12,479 bases of DNA from Flavobacteriaceae bacterium (GTDB lineage Bacteria > Bacteroidota > Bacteroidia > Flavobacteriales > Flavobacteriaceae): assembly GCA_003511845.1 (NCBI GenBank), contig DOIV01000079.1, positions 1,957 to 14,435 of the forward strand, in the 5' to 3' direction. Position 1 is the stretch's first letter; each line of letters begins with the position of its first letter. Positions 1 to 5,528 of the stretch are shown piece by piece. The notes beneath the pieces are model-generated. The model was given only the letters and a program-made list of their open reading frames with translations, did not search any database and was not told where the DNA came from. Position numbers and translations under genes: made by a program.

Positions 1-612
1 GGTCAGTTTAATCCTACTAAAGAAGGATTGACTATGGGAGAAGTGATTGAAGGAATTAATAAAGTTACTAGAGGTGATGCTGTAATTGTTTCTGACGTTG
101 GTCAACACCAAATGTTTGCTTGTCGTTATGCAGATTTTGTAAAAACAAGAAGTAATGTAACTTCTGGTGGTTTAGGTACAATGGGTTTCGCGTTGCCAGC
201 GGCTATCGGAGCAAAAATGGGAGTGCCGCATAGAGAAGTAATTGCTATTATTGGTGATGGTGGTTATCAAATGACCATACAAGAATTGGGTACGATATTA
301 CAAACAGAAGCTGCAGTTAAAATTGTGGTTTTAAACAATAGTTTCTTGGGTATGGTACGTCAGTGGCAAGAATTGTTTTTTGACAAAAGATATGCTTCTA
401 CAGTAATGAAAAACCCTAATTTTGTAAAAATAGCTGAAGGCTATGGTATTGAAGCTAATCAGGTTTCAAAACGTGTAGATTTAGCTGGTGCTATCCAAAA
501 AATGGTCAAGTCAAAAAATTCTTATTTCTTAGAGGTAATTATAGAGCAAGAAGGTAATGTGTTTCCTATGATACCAACAGGAGCAAGTGTTTCAGATGTA
601 AGATTAAGTTAA
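1..612 (+). CDS. ilvB: Acetolactate synthase large subunit, C-terminal part (partial at left edge)
   Basis: Catalytic subunit of acetohydroxyacid synthase. It is a ThDP enzyme that condenses two pyruvates to 2-acetolactate (valine/leucine) or pyruvate with 2-oxobutyrate to 2-aceto-2-hydroxybutyrate (isoleucine). The frame is open from base 1, so only the last 203 residues are present of a protein that is usually about 560-580 residues. The fragment is the C-terminal ThDP-binding domain: DVGQHQM near fragment residues 32-38, GGLGTMGFALPAAIGA near 56-71, and the ThDP/Mg motif running from GDG (85-87) to the NN of VVLNN (112-113), followed by GMVRQWQ. A TTG at 28 could be read as a start, but in-frame codons continue upstream of it and conserved domain sequence would be missing, so it is internal. 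The stop is followed after 2 bp by ilvN, which indicates translational coupling of the two subunits. No damage is seen. Family assignment is very secure. Confidence 0.96.
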   Translation, partial: GQFNPTKEGLTMGEVIEGINKVTRGDAVIVSDVGQHQMFACRYADFVKTRSNVTSGGLGTMGFALPAAIGAKMGVPHREVIAIIGDGGYQMTIQELGTILQTEAAVKIVVLNNSFLGMVRQWQELFFDKRYASTVMKNPNFVKIAEGYGIEANQVSKRVDLAGAIQKMVKSKNSYFLEVIIEQEGNVFPMIPTGASVSDVRLS

Positions 613-614
613 TT

Positions 615-1133
615 ATGGAAAAACAAACATATACAATATCGATTTATACCGAAAATAATGTAGGTATTTTGAATCGTTTATCGGCAATATTCTTAAAACG
701 TCATATCAATATTGAAAGTATGACGGTTTCTAAATCGGAAATAGAAAATGTGCATAGGTTTACATTTGTAGTGATTATTGCAGAAAATAAAGCTCGAAAA
801 ATTATTGGTCAATTAGAAAAACAAATTGAAGTAATACGAGCATTTTACCATACAGATGATGAAGTTATTTATCAAGAATCTGCATTGTTTAAAATTTCTA
901 CTGAACATTTGTATGATGAGAAAATTCAAAATAAATTAAAGTTTAGAAGAGCACATATAATAACCATAAACAAAGATTATTTTGTGATAGAAGCTTCTGG
1001 CTTAAAAGTAGATATTGACAGATTGTATGATAAGTTAAAACCTATCGGATTGTTACAATTTGTACGTTCAGGGCGTATCGCTATTACAAGGCCGAAAATG
1101 GCAATTTCAGAATTATTAGAAGATATTAATTAA
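615..1133 (+). CDS. ilvN: Acetolactate synthase small (regulatory) subunit
   Basis: Regulatory partner of the upstream large subunit. In this family it raises catalytic activity and confers valine feedback inhibition. The product is 172 residues, close to E. coli IlvH (163). Residues 5-80 form an N-terminal ACT domain beginning [19 protein letters not shown]. The residues equivalent to the E. coli IlvH valine-site positions N11, G14 and N29 are present as N14, G17 and N32, so valine sensitivity is probably retained (inference). Residues 85-170 match the second, ALS small-subunit C-terminal domain. The ATG at 615 lies 2 bp after the ilvB stop, there is no Shine-Dalgarno sequence, and translational coupling is likely. 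ilvC starts 11 bp downstream, so all three genes should share one transcript. The symbol ilvN or ilvH is a naming choice; the function is clear. Confidence 0.95.
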   Translation: MEKQTYTISIYTENNVGILNRLSAIFLKRHINIESMTVSKSEIENVHRFTFVVIIAENKARKIIGQLEKQIEVIRAFYHTDDEVIYQESALFKISTEHLYDEKIQNKLKFRRAHIITINKDYFVIEASGLKVDIDRLYDKLKPIGLLQFVRSGRIAITRPKMAISELLEDIN

Positions 1134-1144
1134 AAAAACATATA

Positions 1145-2620
1145 ATGACAAATTATTTCAATACACTTTCAAGAGAAGCCCAATTAGAACAATTAGGGGT
1201 TTGCGATTTTATGGATAAATCAGAATTTACTGATGGTATAAACAAGTTAAAAGGTAAGAAAATTGTAATTGTTGGCTGTGGAGCACAAGGCTTAAATCAA
1301 GGCTTAAATATGCGTGATTCTGGCCTAGATGTATCTTATACATTAAGAGAAGGTGCAATTAAAGAACAGCGTCAATCGTATAAAAATGCAACGGAGAACG
1401 GATTTAGCGTAGGTACGTATCAAGAGATGATTCCTACGGCAGATTTAGTTTCTAACCTTACACCAGACAAGCAACACACTTCTGTTGTTAAAACTATTAT
1501 GCCTTTAATGAAACAAGGAGCTACATTGTCTTATTCTCATGGTTTTAACATCGTCGAAGAAGGAATGGAAATTCGTAAAGATATTACGGTAATAATGGTG
1601 GCACCAAAATGCCCAGGCTCTGAAGTTCGTGAAGAATATAAAAGAGGATTTGGCGTGCCTACATTAATTGCAGTGCATCCTGAAAATAATCCTAATGGAG
1701 ATGGTTTTGAACAAGCAAAAGCATATGCTGTTGCAACAGGAGGCGATAGAGCAGGAGTGTTAAATTCGTCTTTTGTAGCTGAGGTGAAGTCAGATTTAAT
1801 GGGAGAGCAAACTATCCTTTGCGGCTTGTTGCAAACGGGTTCAATTTTATCCTTTGATAAAATGGTAGCCAAAGGTATTGATGCAGGTTATGCTTCAAAA
1901 CTCATCCAATACGGTTGGGAAACTATTACAGAGGCATTGAAACATGGCGGAATTACCAATATGATGGATCGCTTGTCGAATCCTGCAAAATTAAAAGCAT
2001 ATCATCTGTCAGAAGAATTAAAAGACATTATGCGTCCGTTATTTAAAAAACATATGGACGATATCATGCAAGGAGAATTTTCTAAAACCATGATGGAAGA
2101 TTGGGCAAATAACGATAAAAATTTATTGTCTTGGCGAGCAGCCACAGGCGAAACTGCTTTTGAAAAAACATCTGCTACAACTGATGAAATACCAGAACAA
2201 GAATATTTTGACAATGCAGTTCTAATGGTTGCTTTTGTGAAGTCTGGTGTAGAACTGGCTTATGAAACGATGACTGCAGCAGGTATTAAATCTGAATCTG
2301 CTTATTATGAATCGTTACATGAAACACCTTTAATTGCAAATACAATAGCTCGTAGTAAATTATTTGAAATGAACAGAATTATTTCTGATACAGCTGAATA
2401 TGGTTGTTATCTTTTTGATCATGCATGTAAACCTTTATTGACAGATTTCATGAAAACAGTCGATACAGATATTATAGGGAAGCACTTTGGAGAAGGAGAA
2501 GATAGTGGTGTAGATAATCAAGAATTAATAGCAGTAAATAGAAATATTCGTCAGCATCCTGTAGAAAGAATAGGTGAAACATTAAGAGATGCTATGACAG
2601 CTATGATAAAGATTGTATAG
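1145..2620 (+). CDS. ilvC: Ketol-acid reductoisomerase, class II (long form)
   Basis: Converts 2-acetolactate and 2-aceto-2-hydroxybutyrate to the dihydroxy acids with Mg2+ and NADPH. At 491 residues it is the long class II form with a duplicated knotted C-terminal domain, as in enterobacteria and plants, and not the ~330-350-residue class I form. Rossmann nucleotide-binding motif: [11 protein letters not shown] at 43-53. The NADPH phosphate-binding residues R68, R76 and S78 are all present. As far as I can align it from memory, the protein is collinear with E. coli IlvC with no offset: H132, K155, E213, D217, E221 (in DLMGEQ), E389 and E393 (in YESLHE) and S414 all fall at the E. coli catalytic or metal positions. 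The enzyme therefore looks fully active and NADPH-specific. It starts 11 bp after ilvN in an A-rich spacer. The stop is TAG. ilvA follows after 68 bp with no clear terminator between. Confidence 0.97.
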   Translation: MTNYFNTLSREAQLEQLGVCDFMDKSEFTDGINKLKGKKIVIVGCGAQGLNQGLNMRDSGLDVSYTLREGAIKEQRQSYKNATENGFSVGTYQEMIPTADLVSNLTPDKQHTSVVKTIMPLMKQGATLSYSHGFNIVEEGMEIRKDITVIMVAPKCPGSEVREEYKRGFGVPTLIAVHPENNPNGDGFEQAKAYAVATGGDRAGVLNSSFVAEVKSDLMGEQTILCGLLQTGSILSFDKMVAKGIDAGYASKLIQYGWETITEALKHGGITNMMDRLSNPAKLKAYHLSEELKDIMRPLFKKHMDDIMQGEFSKTMMEDWANNDKNLLSWRAATGETAFEKTSATTDEIPEQEYFDNAVLMVAFVKSGVELAYETMTAAGIKSESAYYESLHETPLIANTIARSKLFEMNRIISDTAEYGCYLFDHACKPLLTDFMKTVDTDIIGKHFGEGEDSGVDNQELIAVNRNIRQHPVERIGETLRDAMTAMIKIV

Positions 2621-2688
2621 TTGATTTACTTTACACAAGAAATAGTATTGAAAAGTAAGAGTTGAATGTTTAGATAAAAATAAGATTA

Positions 2689-3951
2689 ATGGGTGTTTCC
2701 AAAATATATTATCCTAATATAAAAGATATTCGAAAAGCTGCAGATGTACTAAAAAATATTAGTTCTGTAACTCCATTGCTGAAAAACATAAACTATTCAA
2801 CAAAGTATGATGCTACAATTCTACTAAAAAGAGAAGATTTACAGCAAGTACGATCTTATAAGATTAGAGGAGCTTTCAATAAAATTAGTAGTTTATCTGT
2901 AACAGAAAATAAAAAAGGAATCATATGTGCTAGTGCAGGTAATCATGCACAAGGCGTTGCTTATGCTTGTAGAAAACTGGGTATTAAAGGTGCGATTTAC
3001 ATGCCTTTGACAACACCAAATCAGAAAGTAGAACAGGTGAAAATGTTTGGAGGTGATGTAGTTGAGATCATACTAATTGGCGATACTTTTGATGATGCTA
3101 ATAGTGCTGCAAAAAAAGCTTGCGATAAAAAAGGTAAAATATTTGTTCATCCTTTTGATGATGAAAAAGTGATAGAAGGTCAGGCAACTATTGGTCTAGA
3201 AATTTTAGAACAAAGTAATGAGCCTATTGACTATGTAATTGTACCTGTTGGAGGAGGAGGTTTAGCAGCTGGTTTGTCAGCTGTTTTTAAGAAGCTTTCA
3301 CCAAAAACTAAAATTATAGGTGTTGAGCCAGAAGGTGCACCTTCATTGAAAACTTCTATTGAACAAAATAAGGTAGTTACTTTAGCAACTATTGATAAAT
3401 TTGTTGATGGAGCAGCTGTTAAAAAAGTAGGTGAAAAAAACTTTCAAATTTGTAAAGATAATTTAGACAGAATTCTCACTGTTCCTGAAGGGAAAATTTG
3501 CGAAACCATCTTAGAGCTGTATAATAAAGATGCTATTGTTGTAGAGCCAGCAGGGGCATTAACAACGGCAGCTTTAGATTTGTTAAAGTCTGAGATTAAA
3601 GACAAAACAGTAGTTTGTATAGTTAGCGGAAGTAATAATGATATTACTAGAACTCCAGAAATTAAAGAAAGAGCCTTGTTATATGCGAATTTAAAACATT
3701 ACTTTATCATTCGCTTTCCACAACGTGCAGGAGCTTTAAAAGAATTTGTAGCCGAAATTTTAGGACCTAATGATGATATTACTCACTTTCAGTATACCAA
3801 AAAAGCAAATCGAATTACCGATGTTGCTGTGGTTGGTGTAGAGTTAAAAAATACAGATGATTTTGAACCTTTAGTTTCTAGATTGAAAGAGCATGATTTT
3901 TTTGGAGAATACCTTAATAATAAGCCTGATTTGTTTCAGTTTTTGGTTTGA
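2689..3951 (+). CDS. ilvA: Threonine dehydratase (threonine ammonia-lyase), biosynthetic short form
   Basis: PLP enzyme that deaminates threonine to 2-oxobutyrate, the committed step to isoleucine, feeding IlvBN encoded just upstream. The 420-residue product has the fold type II core: PLP-binding lysine K58 in SYKIRGAF, the SAGNHAQG cofactor loop (82-89), the phosphate-binding glycine loop GGGG at 188-191, and SGSNND (313-318) near the end of the catalytic domain. Residues 337-415 form a single ACT-like domain (HYFIIRFPQRAGALKEF), typical of short IlvA proteins (about 400-420 residues) and shorter than the two-ACT E. coli enzyme (514). This domain is where isoleucine feedback would act (family knowledge). 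Serine dehydratase activity is the main alternative, but the ACT-like domain and ilv context favour biosynthetic IlvA. The 68-bp gap from ilvC shows no TAnnTTTG box, so co-transcription is the simplest reading. Confidence 0.94.
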   Translation: MGVSKIYYPNIKDIRKAADVLKNISSVTPLLKNINYSTKYDATILLKREDLQQVRSYKIRGAFNKISSLSVTENKKGIICASAGNHAQGVAYACRKLGIKGAIYMPLTTPNQKVEQVKMFGGDVVEIILIGDTFDDANSAAKKACDKKGKIFVHPFDDEKVIEGQATIGLEILEQSNEPIDYVIVPVGGGGLAAGLSAVFKKLSPKTKIIGVEPEGAPSLKTSIEQNKVVTLATIDKFVDGAAVKKVGEKNFQICKDNLDRILTVPEGKICETILELYNKDAIVVEPAGALTTAALDLLKSEIKDKTVVCIVSGSNNDITRTPEIKERALLYANLKHYFIIRFPQRAGALKEFVAEILGPNDDITHFQYTKKANRITDVAVVGVELKNTDDFEPLVSRLKEHDFFGEYLNNKPDLFQFLV

Positions 3952-4044
3952 CATTATTTAAGTGTTTTCGAGGATTTTTTGATAGTTTTTATTAGTGCTG
4001 ATTATATTTTGTAATTTTATTTCTAATTAAAATATCACTTTTAC

Positions 4045-4052
4045 TATATTTG
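4045..4052 (+). promoter_or_regulatory. Candidate -7 box (TATATTTG) upstream of the FKBP lipoprotein gene
   Basis: The octamer matches the Bacteroidota -7 consensus TAnnTTTG exactly and lies 27 bp upstream of the ATG at 4080, a normal distance. No good -33 TTTG is seen at the usual 17-21 bp spacing; TTC at 4021-4023 is the nearest partial match. It suggests that the FKBP gene has its own promoter separate from the ilv operon. The remainder of the 128-bp gap after ilvA shows no hairpin terminator. Confidence 0.45.
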
Positions 4053-4079
4053 CCACCTTAAAACAATAAATTAAAACAG

Positions 4080-4547
4080 ATGAAACAAATTATAGTTGCC
4101 TTAGTAGTTGTTCTTTTTTTTATCTCTTGTAGTAGTGATAAAGATTCAGAACAAGCAACAATAGATTATACAGAACAAAATGAAAAAGAAATAGTTGCGT
4201 ATATAGAGAAACACAATTTAACTACTCAAAAGTCAGATTCAGGCTTACATTATGTAATTAATGAAATGGGTGCAGGTGAGCAACCTAATGTAAATTCTAA
4301 TGTAACTGTTGCTTATAAAGGTTATTTTACTAATGGAAATGTTTTTGACCAAAGTGATGCTAAAGGTATCTCTTTTGGTTTACAGCAAGTAATCAAAGGA
4401 TGGACGGAAGGGATTACTTATTTTAAAGAAGGAGGAAGCGGAATATTATTAATTCCTTCTCATTTAGGATACGGTAGTAGAGGTACAAATGGGATACCTG
4501 GTGGGTCTGTACTTGTTTTTGATATCAATTTAATTTCTGTAAACTAA
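4080..4547 (+). CDS. FKBP-type peptidyl-prolyl cis-trans isomerase, lipoprotein
   Basis: Predicted envelope protein-folding catalyst of 155 residues. The N-terminus is a lipoprotein signal: MKQ, a hydrophobic stretch (residues 4-15), then FISC with the lipidated cysteine at C17, followed by an SSDKD linker; cell-envelope location is expected. Residues 50-155 form one FKBP domain. Active-site positions of the family are present: Y79 (VAYKGYF), F89-D90 (VFDQS), V104-I105 with W108 (QVIKGW), Y131 (LGYG) and F147 (VFDINL). The isomerase pocket therefore looks intact. The short stretch between C17 and the domain (about 20-50) is charged and probably helical, possibly a minimal dimerisation or linker region. 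The gene is not an amino-acid pathway gene; it follows ilvA by 128 bp with its own candidate promoter and ends before a strong bidirectional terminator. The substrate is unknown. Confidence 0.92.
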   Translation: MKQIIVALVVVLFFISCSSDKDSEQATIDYTEQNEKEIVAYIEKHNLTTQKSDSGLHYVINEMGAGEQPNVNSNVTVAYKGYFTNGNVFDQSDAKGISFGLQQVIKGWTEGITYFKEGGSGILLIPSHLGYGSRGTNGIPGGSVLVFDINLISVN

Positions 4548-4574
4548 AAGCTGATTATTATAATATGTAAAAGT

Positions 4575-4609
4575 AAAAAACTCTAAATCAATATGATTTA
4601 GAGTTTTTT
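4575..4609. terminator. Strong bidirectional rho-independent terminator between convergent genes
   Basis: A perfect 15-bp inverted repeat, 4575-4589 paired with 4595-4609, encloses a 5-nt loop (AATAT). The stem is AAAAAA + CTCTAAATC on the left and its complement ending TTTTTT on the right, so each strand reads a hairpin followed by a T-run. It sits between the stop of the FKBP gene (+, 4547) and the stop of the lipocalin-like gene (-, 4634) and can serve both transcripts. Confidence 0.9.
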
Positions 4610-4633
4610 ATTTTCTATGCTTTTGAAATAATT

Positions 4634-5158
4634 TTATTTTTTCTCAAAAGACAATGTAGAAGTAAGTTTAGTAACTATTACTGTACTACCAATAGTTGTT
4701 GTATCTTCATCAACTCCTTTAAGTTTTAATACTTTCTCTGTTAGTGATAAAATATCGTATTCTGTATTTTCACCATCTGCCTTTATTGTCAATTTTTCTC
4801 CTTCTATTTTCCATGTTCCTGAAGTGTCAAATTGCGTTATTGCTTGCTTTTCGATTACTTCTTCTCCAATTGTTGTTGTAGTAACTAATAAAAAACTTCC
4901 AGAATTTTTTAATGTATTTGGATGCGTAAATTTTGAAAGAGTGTTTGTGAATGTTTCACCATTTGACATGATAATTGCTTCAATGGGATCTTCGGACCCC
5001 ACAGTAGTTATTGAGTTTCCATTGAGTTTAAATTCATTAAGTTCCCATTCTCCAATAATTTTTTCACTATTGGTAGGTATGTGAACGTCGTCACTACTAC
5101 AAGAGACTAAAACTGAGGTTAAGGTTAAGGTTAAGAATAAATTTTTGAATAGTTTCAT
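4634..5158 (-). CDS. Lipocalin-like family lipoprotein
   Basis: Small secreted lipoprotein of 174 residues. The signal is MKLFKN, a hydrophobic LT-rich stretch (7-18) and LVSC with the lipidation cysteine at C20, then an SSDD linker. The mature part resembles the lipocalin-like lipoproteins common in Bacteroidota: an opening IIGEWEL motif (34-40), a middle GTWKIEGEKLTI strand pair (114-125), and a closing YDILSLTEKVLKLK strand pair (134-147), all consistent with a small antiparallel beta-barrel. The ligand and role are unknown. The start codon is set by the signal peptide. It faces the FKBP gene convergently. Upstream it is preceded by a 370-bp gap holding an inverted-repeat element. No clear -7 box is seen in its immediate leader. 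The DNA of the signal peptide contains three tandem GGTTAA hexamers (5117-5134, + strand). Confidence 0.75.
   Translation of the reverse strand: MKLFKNLFLTLTLTSVLVSCSSDDVHIPTNSEKIIGEWELNEFKLNGNSITTVGSEDPIEAIIMSNGETFTNTLSKFTHPNTLKNSGSFLLVTTTTIGEEVIEKQAITQFDTSGTWKIEGEKLTIKADGENTEYDILSLTEKVLKLKGVDEDTTTIGSTVIVTKLTSTLSFEKK
5117..5134. repeat. Three tandem GGTTAA hexamers inside a signal-peptide coding region
   Basis: Read on the + strand, GGTTAA occurs three times in a row, with partial continuation on both sides. On the coding (-) strand it gives alternating Leu and Thr codons in the hydrophobic core of the lipoprotein signal peptide. A hexamer keeps the reading frame, so gain or loss of a unit would only lengthen or shorten the hydrophobic core by a Leu-Thr pair. 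Confidence 0.7.
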
Positions 5159-5243
5159 TTTGTTAATTTTTAGTTATCTACTCTTAACGTTTGGTTCTTG
5201 ATTTTATTTGGTAAGTAACAGAAAATTAACATTTCTTTAATTA

Positions 5244-5269
5244 TTTAAGGTAGGTTCTAAAAATTCATT
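5244..5269 (+). repeat. Left terminal inverted repeat of candidate element
   Basis: Reads inward as TTTAAGGTAGG... and ends ...AATTCATT. It matches the reverse complement of 5480-5505 at 25 of 26 bases; the one mismatch is A at 5252 (GGTAGG here, GGTGGG in the other copy). Confidence 0.8.
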
Positions 5270-5479
5270 TACTCACATCTTTTCTATTTTTTAAAATTGG
5301 AGTTCGTGATGTGCTTCGCAATTCTTTCAAAAAAAATTAACGAAATAGGTTATTTGTTATCTTTGTTCACTTAAGGGTTTACAGAATTTCTCAAATACTC
5401 CCTAAAATTTCATGGTATTATCTAGGTAGACTTCAAAAATTTCAGTCGTCTTTAAAAAAACTCTGTAAATTTTGATGCG

Positions 5480-5505
5480 AATGAATTTTTAGAACCCACC
5501 TTAAA
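5480..5505 (-). repeat. Right terminal inverted repeat of candidate element
   Basis: Partner of 5244-5269. Read on the minus strand it begins TTTAAGGTGGG. Its outer A/T bases also supply the T-rich tail that follows the adjacent minus-strand hairpin at 5509-5527, so the element abuts the terminator of the Asp-box gene. Confidence 0.8.
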
Positions 5506-5508
5506 ATA

Positions 5509-5527
5509 AGCACTTTAGCAAAGTGCT
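5509..5527 (-). terminator. Short rho-independent terminator after the Asp-box protein gene
   Basis: On the minus strand an 8-bp stem (AGCACTTT / AAAGTGCT) with a GCT loop starts one base after the TAA stop at 5529-5531 and is followed by TATTTTAA. The stem is modest and the T-run is interrupted, so termination strength is uncertain. Confidence 0.6.
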
Positions 5528-5528
5528 A

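Larger units (their letters stand above)
5244..5505. mobile_element. Candidate miniature inverted-repeat element (MITE-like), 262 bp
   Basis: The segment is bounded by 26-bp inverted repeats (5244-5269 and 5480-5505) that match at 25 of 26 positions, with 210 bp between them and no ORF inside. This is the layout of a non-autonomous transposable element or a decayed insertion sequence. No convincing target-site duplication is visible; the flanking bases are so AT-rich that a 2-3 bp duplication would be hard to see. A weaker inner pair (TTTACAGA at 5379-5386, TCTGTAAA at 5462-5469) also exists. The family of the parent element cannot be named from the sequence. An alternative is a very long-range RNA hairpin, which is less likely with a loop of this size. 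Confidence 0.5.
5159..5528. other. 370-bp gap between two minus-strand genes, no CDS
   Basis: This stretch between the lipocalin-like gene and the Asp-box protein gene has no credible coding region; frames on both strands are broken by stops every few dozen codons. From left to right it holds the leader of the lipocalin-like gene (5159-5243), a candidate inverted-repeat element (5244-5505) and the terminator of the Asp-box gene (5509-5527). On the minus strand around 5287-5335 there is a short open stretch (about 17 codons ending in TAG) that could be a transposase remnant, but it is too short to assign. No TAnnTTTG box was recognised in it on the minus strand. Confidence 0.7.

Noticed and set aside
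28..612. TTG at 28 as the true start of the first gene
   Set aside because: The frame is open to base 1 with conserved-looking sequence before it, and the protein is only the C-terminal third of a much larger enzyme.
1537..1872. 111-codon open frame on the minus strand inside ilvC
   Set aside because: It lies wholly within the strongly conserved ilvC coding region, has no recognisable protein character and mirrors the codon pattern of ilvC.
4824..5084. 86-codon plus-strand frame across the lipocalin-like gene
   Set aside because: It is antisense to a gene with a clear lipoprotein signal and family motifs; its own translation shows no domain or signal.
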